A stretch of DNA of 64,000 nt from Mycocentrospora acerina (GCA_022701365.1 JAKUHH010000027.1:124001-188000), one strand, 5' to 3'. Counted from the first letter of the stretch, positions 12,260 to 24,031 are shown. The notes: generated by a model from the letters alone, not told the origin. A program made the numbers and translations.

Positions 12260-15200
12260 ATGGCGACGTTTCTCGAAAACGCGTACAGTCTGGTACCGAA
12301 CACCTGGCCGCACGCATGCAGAGCTCCGGGGAGCTGACTGGGGGACAGGTACACCAGGACAACGCCGCCGATGCGCCCCCGCAGAATGAGCTCAAGCAGG
12401 CGCTGGAGAAGGGCAGCGACGAGCAGAAGATTGAGACCATGGTGCGCCCTCCCTGCTGCCCCTACCACTGCCTCTACCACTGCCTCTACCACTGCCTCCA
12501 CCACTGCCATTGCCAGTGACATTGCTCTACCATTGTCATTGCCATTGGCACTGCACGCACCTGCCATTGTCACTGCATGCTCCTGCCACTGTCACTGCAT
12601 GCTCCTGCCACTGTCACTGCTCGCACTTTCCATTCCCACTACCCACTCCTGCCATTACCACCACTCACTCCCGTCTGATGCTCCCCTCTGACACGCCTAC
12701 AGAAAAAGGTCCTCGCCATCATGCTCAACGGCGACGCCCAGGAGGGCCTGCTCATGCACATCATACGCTTCGTCATGCCCAGCAAGTCCAAGCCCCTCAA
12801 GAAGCTCATGTACTTCTTCTTCGAGGTCTGCCCCAAGCACGACGCCCAGGGCAAGCTCCGCCAGGAGTGGATATTGGTCTGGTGTGTATACCACGCCCGC
12901 GCACACCACCGCGCCCCACCGCTCATGCTAACAATGCCAAAGCAATGCGATTCGTTTCGACTTGCAGGCGCCCAACGAATACGTACGAGGAAACACACTG
13001 CGCTTCGTGTATGCGACACCTCCGCCCCACCCCCCGACTTGCCAGAACCTTGTTGACACATGACCCAGAACCAAGCTACGAGACGCTGAACTTGTCGAAC
13101 CGCTGCTGCGTGAGCTGCTCCCCACACCCGCATCCACGCTAAATACTAACTCCTCTCCAAGAGCCCGTCCGTCAATGTCTCACGCATCGACACGCATACG
13201 TTCGAAAGAATGCCACCTTCGCTGTCGCTGCCATCTTTACTCACCTCCCAGAACTCATGCCCGATGCGCCCGACCTATTGACGACATTCCTGGATGACGA
13301 GAACGATCCTACCTGCAAGCGCAACGCATTCGCCGCCCTCTCTTCCATCAGCCATGAAAAGGCCCTCGAATACCTGAGCTCAATCTTCGACGCGATCCCC
13401 AACCACGAGGAACTGCTGCTCCTCGCTGAACTCGAGTTCATCCGCAAGGATGCCATCACCAACCCCTCCAACAAGGCGCGCTACCTCCGTCTAATCTTCG
13501 ACTTGCTCGAATCACAAGTGTCAACCGTCATGTACGAAGCCGCGCATGCCCTGACAACTCTCACCAGCAACCCCGTTGCCGTCAAAGCCGCTGCGGGCAA
13601 GTTTGTGGAGCTTGCCATCAAGGAGCCAGACAACAACGTCAAGCTTATCGTCTTGGAGCGAGTAAATCAATTACGACACAAGAACGAGGGCATCTTGGAC
13701 GATCTAACAATGGAGGTTCTCCGCGTCTTGTCGAGCACCGACCTGGACGTGCGCAAGAAGGCGTTGCATATTGCAATGGAGATGATTTCCAGCAGAAACG
13801 TGGAAGAGGTAGTTTTGCTACTGAAGAAGGAGCTGATGAAGACGGTCGATGAACAATATGAGAAGAATACAGAGTATAGGTCGATCCTCATCTCTTCCAT
13901 ACATCAAGCAGCTATTAAGTTCCCAGAGGTTGCCGCAAGTGTAGTAGGATCCCTGATGGACTTCATCTCCGACGTCAGCAGCAACGCATCCGCCGTCGAT
14001 GTCATTTCCTTTGTCAAGGAGGTCGTTGAGCGATTTCCTGATCTCCGGCAATCTATCGTCGAGCGTCTGGTCTCGACCCTTGGTGAGGTCCGCGCTGGGA
14101 AGGTTTACCGTGGTGTTTTGTGGATCATTGGCGAGTTTGCCCTCGAGACAAAGGATATTCAAGAGGCTTGGAAGGGGATTCGTTCATCCCTCGGCGAGAT
14201 TCCCATCCTTTCATCCGAGCAAAGATTGCTGGACGATGCCACTGATGGCAAAGAAAGCGATGAGCAAGTCAATGGACACGCAAAATCATCGGCAGCTCCT
14301 ACCGGATCACGCAAAGTCCTCGCTGATGGCACGTACGCTACAGAGAGCGCCCTCACATCGTCAGCAGCAGCCAAGGCAAAATTGGAAGCAGTGAAGAACT
14401 CCCAGAAGCCCCCACTGCGCCAACTTGTCCTTGACGGCGACTACTACCTCGCCACTGTTCTTTCCAGCACTCTTACCAAGCTTGTTATGCGGTACTCGGA
14501 GATTTCCAAGGATGAGGCGCGCACAAACTCATTGCGTGCCGAAGCCATGCTAATCATGATCTCGATCATTCGCGTTGGCCAGTCCCATTTTGTAAAGACT
14601 TTTATTGATGAGGACTCGGTCGACCGTATCATGTCGTGTGTTCGCTCCCTATCCGAGTTTGCAGAAAGAAAGGATATCCAGCAAGTCTTCTTGGAAGATA
14701 CCCGCAAATCTTTCAAGACCATGGTTCAGGCCGAGGAGAAGAAACGAGCCGCAAAGGAAGCCTCGGAGAAAGCCAAGTCAGCCATCAACGTCGATGATTC
14801 GTTCAACATCCGCCAACTGAAGAAGAAGGATGCAGACGGCAGCGACGAGATTGAGCAGGATTTGGAACGGGCAACAGGCGGTGACACTGCAACAGAAGAT
14901 ATGACATCGAAACTCAGCCGCGTGGTACAGCTTACAGGTTTCTCCGATCCTGTTTACGCCGAGGCTTACGTCAAAGTGCACCAATTTGATATCGTTCTCG
15001 ACGTGCTACTTGTCAACCAAACAACCGAGACCTTGCAGAACCTCACGGTTGAATTTGCAACACTTGGTGACCTCAAGGTTGTTGAGCGCCCGCCAACTCA
15101 GAACGTTGGTCCGCATGACTTTATCAATCTCCAGTCTACAATCAAAGGTAAGCTGATTCATGACCACTATTTGAGGCAGGATGCTAATGTACCTAGTTTC

Positions 15201-15777
15201 TTCCACGGATACTGGTGTCATCTTTGGTAACATCTTGTATGAGGGGTAAGTTACTTTCTTGCATCAAGACATGTCGCTTAGTACTAATAACAACCACAGT
15301 GAGAAGGGCATCGACTCTAATGTGGTCATTCTGAACGATGTCCATGTTGACATCATGGACTACATCAAGCCAGCACAGTGCACAGAGACACAGTTCCGCA
15401 CAATGTGGACTGAATTTGAGTGGGAGAACAAGGTCAACATCAACTCCAAGGCCAAGACGTTGCGCGAGTTCCTGAAGCAGCTCATGGCTTGCACCAACAT
15501 GAGCTGTTTGACACCAGAGGCATCAATGAAGGGCGACTGCCAGTTCTTGTCGGCCAACCTGTACGCGAGAAGCGTGTTCGGTCAGTATTTTTCCGTGCGT
15601 CACAAAGTACTTCGCTGACTGGTTGCTGCAGGCGAGGATGCGCTAGCCAATCTGAGCATAGAAAAGGAAGGTGATAATGGTCCCATTACAGGGTTTGTTC
15701 GTATTCGAAGTCGGTCACAAGGACTGGCGCTCAGCTTGGGATCGCTGAAAGGCCTTAACAAGGTTGGTGTTGCATAA
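12260..15777 (+). CDS. SEC26: Coatomer subunit beta (beta-COP)
   Basis: Large COPI coat subunit, acting in Golgi-to-ER and intra-Golgi vesicle transport. Nine exons: 12260-12292, 12349-12441, 12703-12881, 12943-13008, 13069-13109, 13162-15147, 15197-15245, 15300-15580 and 15632-15777. All are in phase and give 957 aa, the family length. The N-terminus [19 protein letters not shown], then [39 protein letters not shown] sequence and [20 protein letters not shown] identify it. The adaptin-like HEAT trunk follows, then a charged linker with [17 protein letters not shown], and the C-terminal appendage domain ending [14 protein letters not shown] and [14 protein letters not shown]. The last exon could alternatively splice at 15763 and continue to a TAG near 15873 (ending GGSFDHYR), so the final few residues are uncertain. 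Intron 2 (261 nt) is filled with minisatellite sequence. Confidence 0.95.
12464..12625. repeat. Two minisatellites inside SEC26 intron 2
   Basis: The intron holds about four tandem copies of a 12-bp unit CTACCACTGCCT (about 12470-12510). These are followed by two to three copies of a roughly 24-bp unit containing TGCCACTGTCACTGCATGCTCC (about 12550-12622). Both units share CCACTG/CACTGC, so they may have one origin. This explains why the intron is five times longer than its neighbours. Confidence 0.8.
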
Positions 15778-16265
15778 GCAGGCTGTTTTTGAAGGGTGAA
15801 GGCGATGATACTCATCTTGAACAGGCGCAGGCGCGAGGGAAGATTGGTGGAAGCTTTGATCACTACCGGTAGATAGTTTGTGGATGTCTGCAATACGGCG
15901 TCTACTGGAACGGAAAAGTCACGATCATGACAGGCTCGATGGCTGGTGGGATAATAGTGTTTGAGTTTACCCCAAGAAAGCAGAATCCAACGGCAGTCGA
16001 AATTGACCGTGTGTTGTACATATGCAGACTATCAGCAACGACCACGAATGGCGTTCCACATGGGACAAGGCCTCGGTTTGTCATACCGTGCTCACACCCT
16101 GACCCTGACCCTGTCCTACGTAGCACCAAACTAGGCTAATCCGGCAGCATCCGCACGTGAACGTACTGGCGACGACAAGTCACGTCTCACGTCACCACAC
16201 TCATTTCCGTGCTCTGTTCAACACTCAAGCATGCTTGTGCCGTCTCTGTGTTTCTTGCGATAACC
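15778..16265. promoter_or_regulatory. SEC26 3' / LCB4 upstream region
   Basis: No gene is recognised. A (CTGACC)-like run CCCTGACCCTGACCCTG occurs near 16096-16112. The LCB4 promoter is presumably in the last 300 bp. Confidence 0.45.
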
Positions 16266-17930
16266 ATGGCAGACGATCCATTTCGAGACCCTTCGCTACC
16301 CGCGCTACCTCCGCAACCTCCGCAACCTCCGCACGCCGCCGAGCCATCTGACCAGGATGTCGGCGACAACGCGACCGAGAATACACGTGTTCCAGACACG
16401 CTTGCTGTGGGCAGAGATGCTTCGCTTACACTGGGAACCGACTCTCTCATCGTTCTTGGTATGCCAGACGTTGGCTTATCCCGGCGCGCCCGCTCACACG
16501 TGCAACAGACGAAGAGCTTCTTGGCAGCAAACGCGCAAACTGCTGCGGCCTTTCCCTTGCTGGCAGTAAGCTCGAGAGTATGACTAAACACGCCCGGTCG
16601 CTCACGACGGACAGAGACCGACTACACGCGCTCCATTCCCTTCTACAACATCCTCTGGGCCGAGCACTCGACTGACGGCGAAGTCGCGATCCAATATGCT
16701 CACGCCACCTCCAAGGACGTACTTCGCCCAGCCATCATCAGCTACACGCTAGACAAGCCCGACAGCCGACTGGCTGAGGCGTGGATCGAACGGCTGCTGG
16801 ACCGCGCCTATGGAGCGTCACAGCGGCGCAAGCGCATCAAGGTGCTAATCAACCCCTTTGGCGGCCAGGGCGGGGCGGTCAAGATGTACCACAAGTCCAT
16901 TGCCCCCATCCTCGCCGCAGCCAGGTGCGAGCTGGACGTGGAGAAGACGCAGCGGCAGGGCCACGGCGTCGACATTGCACAGAGCCTTGACATTGACGCG
17001 TACGACGTCGTGGCCTGCTGCTCGGGTGACGGCATCCCGCATGAAGTGTGGAATGGACTGGGAAAGCGACAAGATGCTGCGCGGGCATTGTTCAAGGTTG
17101 CCGTTGCGCAATTGCCCTGCGGTTCAGGGAATGCCATGAGTCTGAATTTCAACGGGACTGCCAGTCCCAGCCTGGCTGCCCTCGCCTTGGTCAAAGGGCT
17201 GCGTACTCCCCTTGATCTTGCCTCGATAACCCAAGGCGATCGTCGCACTCTCTCCTTTCTATCCCAATCAGTTGGCATTGTTGCAGAAACAGATTTAGCC
17301 ACCGAGCACCTGCGATGGATGGGCAGCGCGCGCTTCACTTGGGGCTTCCTTGTACGACTCCTCAGCAAGACCATCTACCCCGCCGACATTGCTATCAAAG
17401 TCGAACACGACAACAAATCCGCCGTCCGCGAGGCTTACCGTGCTGAGGCCTCCAAGCCTCCTCGTGGTCACGATGACCGTGTGCTGCCCGCTCCGGACGT
17501 CGGTCTTCCCGCCCTCCAATACGGCACCGTTAGCGATCCTCTTCCCTCTTCCTGGACTCTTGTTCCCCACCCCCACCTCGGCAACTTCTACGCCGGAAAC
17601 ATCGCCTACATGTCGCCCGACGCGAACTTCTTCCCTGCCTCCTTACCTTCAGATGGCTGTCTCGACCTAGTCCGTATCCGCGGCGATATCGCACGCACAA
17701 CCGCTATCAAAACCCTCATTGCAGTCGAGCAGCACACGTTTTTCGACATGGACCACGTCGACTACCAGAAGGTCAGCGCGTATCGCATCATTCCGAGAGA
17801 GCAAAAGCAGGGATACATCAGCATAGACGGAGAAAGAGTACCATTTGAAGAATTCCAAGTAGAGGTGCATAGGGGATTGGGGACGGTGCTGAGCAAAAGT
17901 GGAAGACTATGTGAGGCAAAGGGCGTGTGA
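16266..17930 (+). CDS. LCB4: Sphingoid long-chain base kinase (LCB4/5 type)
   Basis: Lipid kinase that phosphorylates sphingoid long-chain bases (DAGK-catalytic fold), controlling the LCB/LCB-phosphate balance at internal membranes. Two exons: 16266-16565 (100 codons) and 16617-17930, with a 51-nt intron whose in-frame acceptor is CAGAG. The product is 537 aa. The N-terminal 100 residues are Pro-rich. The exon join leads into the conserved IPFYNILWAEHS. The catalytic core follows: RRKRIKVLINPFGGQGGA, the active-site SGDGIPHEVWNGLGKR, the nucleotide loop PCGSGNAMSLNFNG, and GDRRTLSFLSQSVGIVAETD. The C-terminal DGERVPFEEFQVEVH closes the fold. Orientation and codon use match the left flank. It is the last protein gene before the tRNA and the AT-rich cluster. 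Confidence 0.93.
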
Positions 17931-18478
17931 TCAGTCTGTTCATCAAGCCCCCGTGATAGTAAGAAGAGAGATAGTATGGATGTTGCAGACGGGGAGTTGT
18001 GCGAATACCCTAGAACGTATTTATATCGTTCTACGTTTGGGATGGAGATTGGGGATGACTACCGTTTCCTTCTCTGTTATTAATCGATTTTTTTTCTCTC
18101 GTTACAGTGAGCTTTTTGTTTTCTTTCAAATTTTATATTTTTCTCTTTACTTTCACAAATCTCTAAACTTGTTGTTCTTCATTTTCAAGGTACTTATTAT
18201 TCCACGTCCTCGTCATCACGCTGGGAGTAAGCAGGCAAGTAGGTAAGTGAGTGAGTCAGCCCGCCTGACCTCTCTCCCCCACTCCGAAGTTCTCCCCAGC
18301 TTGGGTGGGAAAGATTGTGGATTTTGTTGGATGCCTACTGCCCCACTTTCCCCAAGGATATGTATGCGACAATCGCAAAAAACTCATCATCGTTCCATTA
18401 CAATTAGTGTCTATTGTCATTGTCACAATATAGTGGTACTTGCTGAGAAAATCTCCATCAATCAGTAAAACAACAAAA
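17931..18478. other. LCB4 3' region to tRNA
   Basis: AT-rich sequence with T runs follows the LCB4 stop and fits a 3' UTR/terminator. No open frame has recognisable content. Confidence 0.4.
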
Positions 18479-18550
18479 AGCTGCTTGGCGCAGCGGAAGC
18501 GCGCCGGGCTCATAACCCGGAGGACCTCGGATCGAAACCGAGAGCAGCTA
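18479..18550 (+). tRNA. Initiator tRNA-Met (CAT)
   Basis: A full cloverleaf in 72 nt without an intron. The acceptor stem is AGCTGCT/AGCAGCT with discriminator A. The D-arm is GGCGCAGCGGAAGCGCG. The anticodon stem-loop has three stacked G-C pairs, GGGCTCATAACCC, with anticodon CAT at 18511-18513. The T-arm is CTCGG-ATCGAAA-CCGAG. Three features mark it as initiator rather than elongator: the A1-U72 closing pair, the GGG/CCC anticodon stem, and A in place of T at position 54 of the T loop. A T-rich run follows at 18551, consistent with Pol III termination. It sits at the left edge of the AT-rich cluster. Confidence 0.95.
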
Positions 18551-19166
18551 TGTTTTCTTTTTGCTGGTTTTTCTCTCTTATGGTGTCCTTTCGCTCGTTT
18601 GCGTTAAGTAAGCTGGCATGTTCGTTTTTATAAGAGTAGATTTGTGTGTGAGCTTAGCTTATACTACCTCTATATGATCTACAAAAACTTGACGGCCGTG
18701 AGTTTGCTTTATTGGAACATAAATACTTTAAACTTTGATCCAAATGGTTTTTTTTTTCGTAGAGTTTTGAAATTGCGTTTGATTTGTGTCTATGTTTCGT
18801 GTGAGACTACTTTGATTGTGAGTTTGTATAGTGTGGTGTAGGTTGATGAAGTGGCATTTTCAGGTCATGCATATGGCGATGACTAGTTACCTATGCAACA
18901 TTGAATGCCAATATTTTCAGACTCTTTTATTTTTTTTTAACAAATTCCACGCATGGGGGGTATTGTTTTGGGGGGGGGGGGAGGTTTACATGGCTTGTAT
19001 AGTATATTCGTTGGGGGAAGAAAGAGTAATGTACTTGACGCGTTACGAGGACTGAGAATGTATTGAATGTAGCAGTAGGCAGCTTCAGGTCAAAAGGGGA
19101 TTTTTTTCAAGCGACGGGTACACACGTGTGCAATGTGTTACATGCAATGAATGGCAGCTTGTTGCG
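18551..19166. other. AT-rich spacer, tRNA to cluster
   Basis: No gene is recognised. The stretch is visibly richer in A+T than the left flank and has long T tracts. It contains a 13-G homopolymer near 18969-18982. Confidence 0.5.
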
Positions 19167-20185
19167 CTATGGAGTTTTGTGATTTTCCCAATCCTCATTC
19201 CCACCCAAGAACCTGAATAGTACCCGGGAATCTAGGTCGTAGCACTGTGGATCTGCACTTGCGTTTGTGTAGGCGCTTAATCCAGCTTCTGCAAGCAGCA
19301 TCGTTGCATCGACTGACTTGCCGGCTTTCACGGCTAGATCAAAGTCTTTGCGCATTAGCTGAACCTTGAAGCCACCCTTGTAACCGTGACTAGACGGTGC
19401 ATTTGGAGACAAGCCTGGCACGGGATTCCATTTGTCGCATATTGTGCTCTGCGCTGTACTTGTCGAAAAGATCTTCGCCAGTTGTCGAGGATTAATACCT
19501 GACCTCATGCCTATATTGAGTGCTTCTGCCGTAGCGAGAGAAATAAGTCCGGAACAGTAATTATTGCACAGTTTGGCTACAAGTCCTAGTGATGGTCCAC
19601 CGCATGGAACAATGTTCTTGCTCATGAGTCCGAAGATAGTCTCGAGAAAAGGCCATTTTGGATCCTCTTCGCTGCATCCAACCATGACTGTTAATGTAGC
19701 TTGTTCGGCGCCCAATGAGCCTCCAGAAACTGGCGCATCGTAGAAGCTGGCGTCTGGATGTTGCTTCTTGACCTCGTTGAGAACTGCGAGTGATGTTTCG
19801 GTATCAATTGTAGAGCAGTCGATGTAGGTACGTTCTGCTGGGGCCGCAGCCAAGATGCCATGGTGCTTGTCGAGGAAGACGTTGCGAACGTGGGAACCCT
19901 CTGGAACCATTGTAATCAAAATCTCCTGTAAGTACATGTTTGGTGAGAAAGAACTTCTTTGTGGAGGAAGTGTTGTTCGCTTACGACATTTTCTGTAACC
20001 TCCTTTGAAGAGTTGCACGCTACAGCTTTTGTTGAATGTCGCTCCACTAAATTTTTCACAGAATCGGCAAATACGTCGTAGACGAAAATGGTGGAATTTG
20101 AGGGTAGTTTGGTAATGAGGTTGTTGGCCATGTGGAATCCCATGGTTCCGAGCCCGATGAATCCAGCCTTAATGGGGCGTTCCAT
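19167..20185 (-). CDS. 3-hydroxyisobutyrate dehydrogenase-like oxidoreductase (copy 1)
   Basis: NAD(P)-dependent beta-hydroxyacid dehydrogenase family; the substrate within this cluster is unknown. Exons 20185-19985 and 19925-19167, with a 59-nt intron. The Rossmann site KAGFIGLGTMGFHMANNL is at the extreme N-terminus. The substrate-binding signature DAPVSGGSLGAEQATLTVMVG follows mid-protein, then the catalytic-Lys region GLVAKLCNNYCSGLI and the C-terminal VLFRFLGGNEDW. I start at the second in-frame ATG (20185, 319 aa) because it matches the short N-terminus of the paralogue at 32.5 kb. The upstream ATG at 20227 lies almost on a TATATAAAT element, so transcription probably begins after it. 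Two GTGGGG boxes lie just upstream. It marks the left end of the cluster. Confidence 0.85.
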
Positions 20186-20253
20186 TTTCGCTGAAACGTT
20201 TATTTGGCAATTATTAGGACTTGCCATGGGTTGAAGAATATATAAATGCATGT

Positions 20254-20284
20254 GTGGGGTCGTGTATAATGCAACAATGTGGGG
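20254..20284. promoter_or_regulatory. GTGGGG boxes (x2), promoter of HIBADH-like 1
   Basis: GTGGGG occurs at 20254-20259 and 20279-20284 (plus-strand reading), about 70-100 bp upstream of the HIBADH-like start. The contexts read TGTGTGGGGTCG and AATGTGGGGCAC. They belong to the cluster-wide motif that matches the predicted site of the zinc-finger regulator at 44.9-47.8 kb. Confidence 0.6.
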
Positions 20285-20699
20285 CACTCGTCTCCTCATC
20301 TTGCAACTACGGGTTCGACTTTACTGACTTATTACAACAACAAAATAACTTGACATTTCAGATTCAGATTTTTAAAAGAAAATATCGAAATAGAAATCAG
20401 CAATTTGGACGCTTACAGTGAACATCATTAAGAAACTTTTGCTCTAGACACGTCTGCACAGGACCGGTCAAGTTGAGTCTCTGTAGCGCTTTGCGTGAGT
20501 TTGTAAATGTAAAAAATCTAAACTATGTTGTAGACGATACTTGTTACAATAATCGTTGGAATTGAAATGTCAAGACACACTCTATGTCGCTTTAATTTTG
20601 AATTTCTGGCAATCGGTTTAGATAATCTGCCCATGTTTAAATCTATGTAAACACCATACTTGCACAGAAATTTCACTCTGGCATGACAACAGCTATGCT

Positions 20700-22501
20700 C
20701 TAGTTCAAGAGACTGATCCTTCCCGCCGCAAGTGCGAGAAATACCTCCCTCACCTTCTCAGTATCAAGTTTCTCGATCAACGAGATATGCTGGTGCCTCC
20801 TACGCGTTGAAAAGTCCACTCGATCAAGTGTTTTACTCTCTCCGCAAGGCCCGAAAGCAAACGGTACACCTTCCTGCCAGGGATCTTTACTGTTCACGAA
20901 TTGAATCCACCTCCTCCTCATCTCGGCCCCAACGCGTTGAGCACCTGCGTTTGCTGACATATCGTAGCCATCAAATAGCAGCAGAAGATCTACCGCATGA
21001 TGAGCACGATGGGATTGCTGCCACGGATTTGGCTGATCAACAAGATACCTCCACACTTTCTTATTAGCACTTTGCCATTGAGCAACTATTTTATCCACTG
21101 GATATGTGAAGCAAACGTCGTGAATAAAATCCAGAGCGCCGATTTTGCAGGAAGATGGTCTACCGGCGACGATTCCGTAAAGTGTTTTGAGTTTGGCGCT
21201 GTTGAGTTCGCCGAAACGGTCAAAGGAGTTGCAGATGTAGTCGTCGGAAAGCGATTCAATGCCGTTTCGCCAGATGACAGACTATACCAGCAACGCATAA
21301 TCAGAGACCGAGAATTTTTATATCAGATTTGCTGTGTATTCGCTTACCTCGTATTCCACGTCACCAATTAGCAACCTCTCAACACTGTTTTTCTTGTCCT
21401 GCCATCCGTCCAATGCTGATTCCTCTTCAATATAAAATGATACCAAGCCTATTGTAGCTTGAATATCCAACAGCTTCGACACCGGCGCAGTTTCAAGAGT
21501 GAAACCGTCTGAACTGGCAAGTAATTTGGTTATTCTCTCTCTGAGTTTCTTTGCGTTCGACGCTGGTTGGGGAGGCGACAAATACAATGAGCCAGACTGT
21601 AGAATAGCTTGCTGGATAGGTGAACCCATTACCATGTGTGCATGAACATACACGGCGCCAGCACTTTCACCCGCTAGAGTGATGTTTTTCTTTGAAGAGC
21701 AAAAGGGTTAGCACAAAGCTGAGCAAAACATAACGAACTAGAATCTTACGGGATTACCGCCAAATCCAGCTATATGCTGCTTTACGAACTCAATTGCTGA
21801 AAGCTGGTCATTGAGAGCAAGATTCTTGCCTTTGACACCATCACCAAAAGCGAATATGTTGAGTCGATATTGAATGGTTACAAATATAATCGGTGTGCAC
21901 AACTGGATGGAATTTTCGACAATACGAGTGGGATCTTGGAGTCGTTTAGCATCCTCGTATATTCCATGAAAGGTGAGAAGACTTGCCGCAAAGTTTTGAG
22001 GCGCTACTCCCAAATGTAACAGCCTGGGAGCCTCCTACAATAGAGTTATCAGGATAGATTATTCTCTGCAATAACAAAACTCATACAACTCAGGCGTACC
22101 ATGTATCCATATCATCACCGGCAAAGACTTGAGCTCAGCATACTGGAGCGCTTCAGTAGGGAGCGTGACATCTAGATTCAAACATTCAAACTCATCCTCG
22201 ACTTCCTGTTCAATTACCACGTGCTCAGGAATTCGTAATAAATGACGAATGTCGACAAAATTCTGCGGACAACGGGGCCTCCGGATAAAAGTTAGGTTAT
22301 ACTTAAGTATGCGGGGTAGAGCAGTGTTCTTTACCCATATTTTGTGCAGTCCAATCTCGCGGGAAACTGCACACAAGATTCGGGATTTGCGAAACGAGAA
22401 GAGATTGTGGCGTATTGTAGACCCCTGAAGTAGGAAACTGATTTGTTTTGTAAACCGATAAGGGTAGATCCAAGTGTTTCGTGAGGCAGTTCACAATTCA
22501 T
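20700..22501 (-). CDS. Type-B carboxylesterase (copy 1)
   Basis: Alpha/beta-hyd­rolase carboxylesterase, likely cleaving an ester of the cluster's substrate. It has no obvious signal peptide and so is probably intracellular. Six exons: 22501-22335, 22278-22100, 22034-21987, 21934-21750, 21689-21348 and 21281-20700, giving 500 aa. Exon joins restore family phrases: VSYFRGLQYATISSRF, TKYGPRCPQ, the oxyanion-hole region VMIWIHGGSQAVTF, FVTIQYRLNIFAFGDG, the nucleophile elbow ITLAGESAGAVYVHAH, the acid-bearing IGDVEYESVIWRNG and the His-bearing HRAHHAVDLLLLF. Intron 3 (21986-21935) uses a GC donor: the sequence is G|GCAAGT and no GT alternative keeps the frame. It resembles the second esterase at 40.3-42.1 kb in layout but differs in exon number. 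Confidence 0.87.
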
Positions 22502-22665
22502 GGTCCTCTTTAATCGTAACGAGAACCTATCAGATGTTTAAATCGTTATTTCGGCTTTCAAGTATTACTGTAGAAGATGTTTGATTTGGCCAAGTACTTT
22601 CAATCAGATATGGGAGTGAGATGGAAGAAACTGCTCATATAGATATCCTGCGCGTGACTGTCATA

Positions 22666-22671
22666 CCCCAC
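22666..22671. promoter_or_regulatory. CCCCAC box, shared promoter of esterase 1 / MBL 1
   Basis: ATACCCCACACATG lies in the 339-bp divergent gap, about 165 bp from the esterase start and 170 bp from the hydrolase start. It is one copy of the cluster motif. Confidence 0.55.
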
Positions 22672-22840
22672 ACATGCAGAGCCCCGCTTCTATTGACGGC
22701 ACAAAGACCAAAATTTTCGCCGCTGTACTACGGATACTATATATTGATGGCTGCGAAAAGCATACCGCTTTTTCTAGAAAACTTGAATTGAGAGAGCGCT
22801 ATCTACATCAATTCCAAGAATATCCAAACGTCTACCTAGC

Positions 22841-23955
22841 ATGTCGGTCTACCCAAATCCCAGTAACACAGTCGAAATTCAAGCCTTATCAGCTGGTCAT
22901 CTTTCCCTCCCAGAAAGCCAGTTCATTAGCCCATCGTTAGAAACAGTTAGAGTCACAGTACCATCTCTGTCTTTCCTAATAACGCACTACGAAACAGCTT
23001 CAGGAAATGTAACTCGGATCTTATTTGATCTTGGCCTGCGACGAAACATTCATCGCTACCCACACCAAATTCAAGAGCACATCAAAAATAGACAACCGCT
23101 CAGTACTTATCCCGATGTTGTGAAAAGTTTATCTATGGGAAATCTGAAGCCAGAAGATATTGACTATGTGATTTATTCCCACGTAAGTTGAAATTGAACA
23201 AATTTAGTCATTTTGATTAAATCAGCCCTAAGCTCACTTTAAACTTCGTGTAGGTTCATTGGGATCACATAGGAGAGCCTCTAGATTTCAAGCACAGCAT
23301 TTTTGTAGTAGGCCATGGATCTCTGGATCTCTTGAGCGGAAGTTCCAAACCTGCGCATGGAGGCCACTCATTTTTCGAACGCGATCTGCTTGATATCGAA
23401 AGAACAATTGAACTCGCGGATCCGATAGCTGGAGTCGCGGTGCAAGATGTTTTAGAAAAAGGTAGAAGTATCGGGGAAGCACAACAGAAAATAAGATTGA
23501 ACTTCCAACGAACTTGGACAAGACTTAATTTTCTAGGCATTCCCCATGCGTTAGATATTTTCGGTGATCAGAGCGTCTACATAGTGGATTCTCCTGGCCA
23601 CTTGCAGGGTCACATCAATCTGCTCGTGAACCTTGGCAAAGGTGCTAGTGACCAAGGTGTGTATGACCCTACAAGAATTCGATGGGTGTATTTAGCCGGT
23701 GACGCGTGTCACGACAGACGTCTTCTTCTAAAGCAAAAAGAAGTGGGAGAATGGTTCGACAATGAGGGTCGGCAATGCTGCATTCACGTGGACCGCAAGA
23801 AAGCATCTGAGACGATGACACGAATTCGCGACCTGGAAAATATGGGTGTGGAGGTAATTCTTGCCCATGACGTGGAGTGGGAGCGAGAAGCACGCCGAGA
23901 TGAGACAAAACTATGGGGTTCATCTCTATGCGATAAGAATTTGGTAGCTGATTAG
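22841..23955 (+). CDS. Metallo-beta-lactamase-fold hydrolase (copy 1)
   Basis: Binuclear-zinc hydrolase of the lactonase-like MBL group; a lactone or cyclic ester/amide is a reasonable guess for the substrate. Exons 22841-23182 and 23254-23955 (71-nt intron) give 347 aa. The intron interrupts the metal motif itself: exon 1 ends DYVIYSH and exon 2 starts VHWDHIGEP, together making H-V-H-W-D-H. Further metal ligands are visible: the His in VDSPGHLQGHINL, the Asp in YLAGDACHDRR and the His in VILAHDVEW. It is divergent from esterase 1 and 231 bp upstream of the CMD-family gene on the same strand. It is a paralogue of the hydrolase at 33.8-34.9 kb, which shares the intron position in the HxHxDH motif. 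Confidence 0.88.
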
Positions 23956-23973
23956 ACCCAGTGGCTCAAGAAT

Positions 23974-24031
23974 GTGGGGTTGAGGATTGGGTGATGGAGA
24001 GTGATATGTGGGGGGTCCAAAGCAGGTGGGG
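23974..24031. promoter_or_regulatory. GTGGGG boxes (x3), promoter of CMD-family gene
   Basis: GTGGGG occurs at 23974-23979, 24008-24013 and 24026-24031 in a 231-bp gap, all in the same orientation. The gene starts at 24187. Confidence 0.6.

Noticed and set aside
12470..12625. CRISPR-like repeat array
   Set aside because: Units are contiguous without spacers, lie inside a spliced intron, and the genome is eukaryotic.
18969..18982. G13 homopolymer as a functional G-quadruplex
   Set aside because: A single G run in an AT-rich spacer with no conserved context; it may be length-variable or partly a sequencing artefact.
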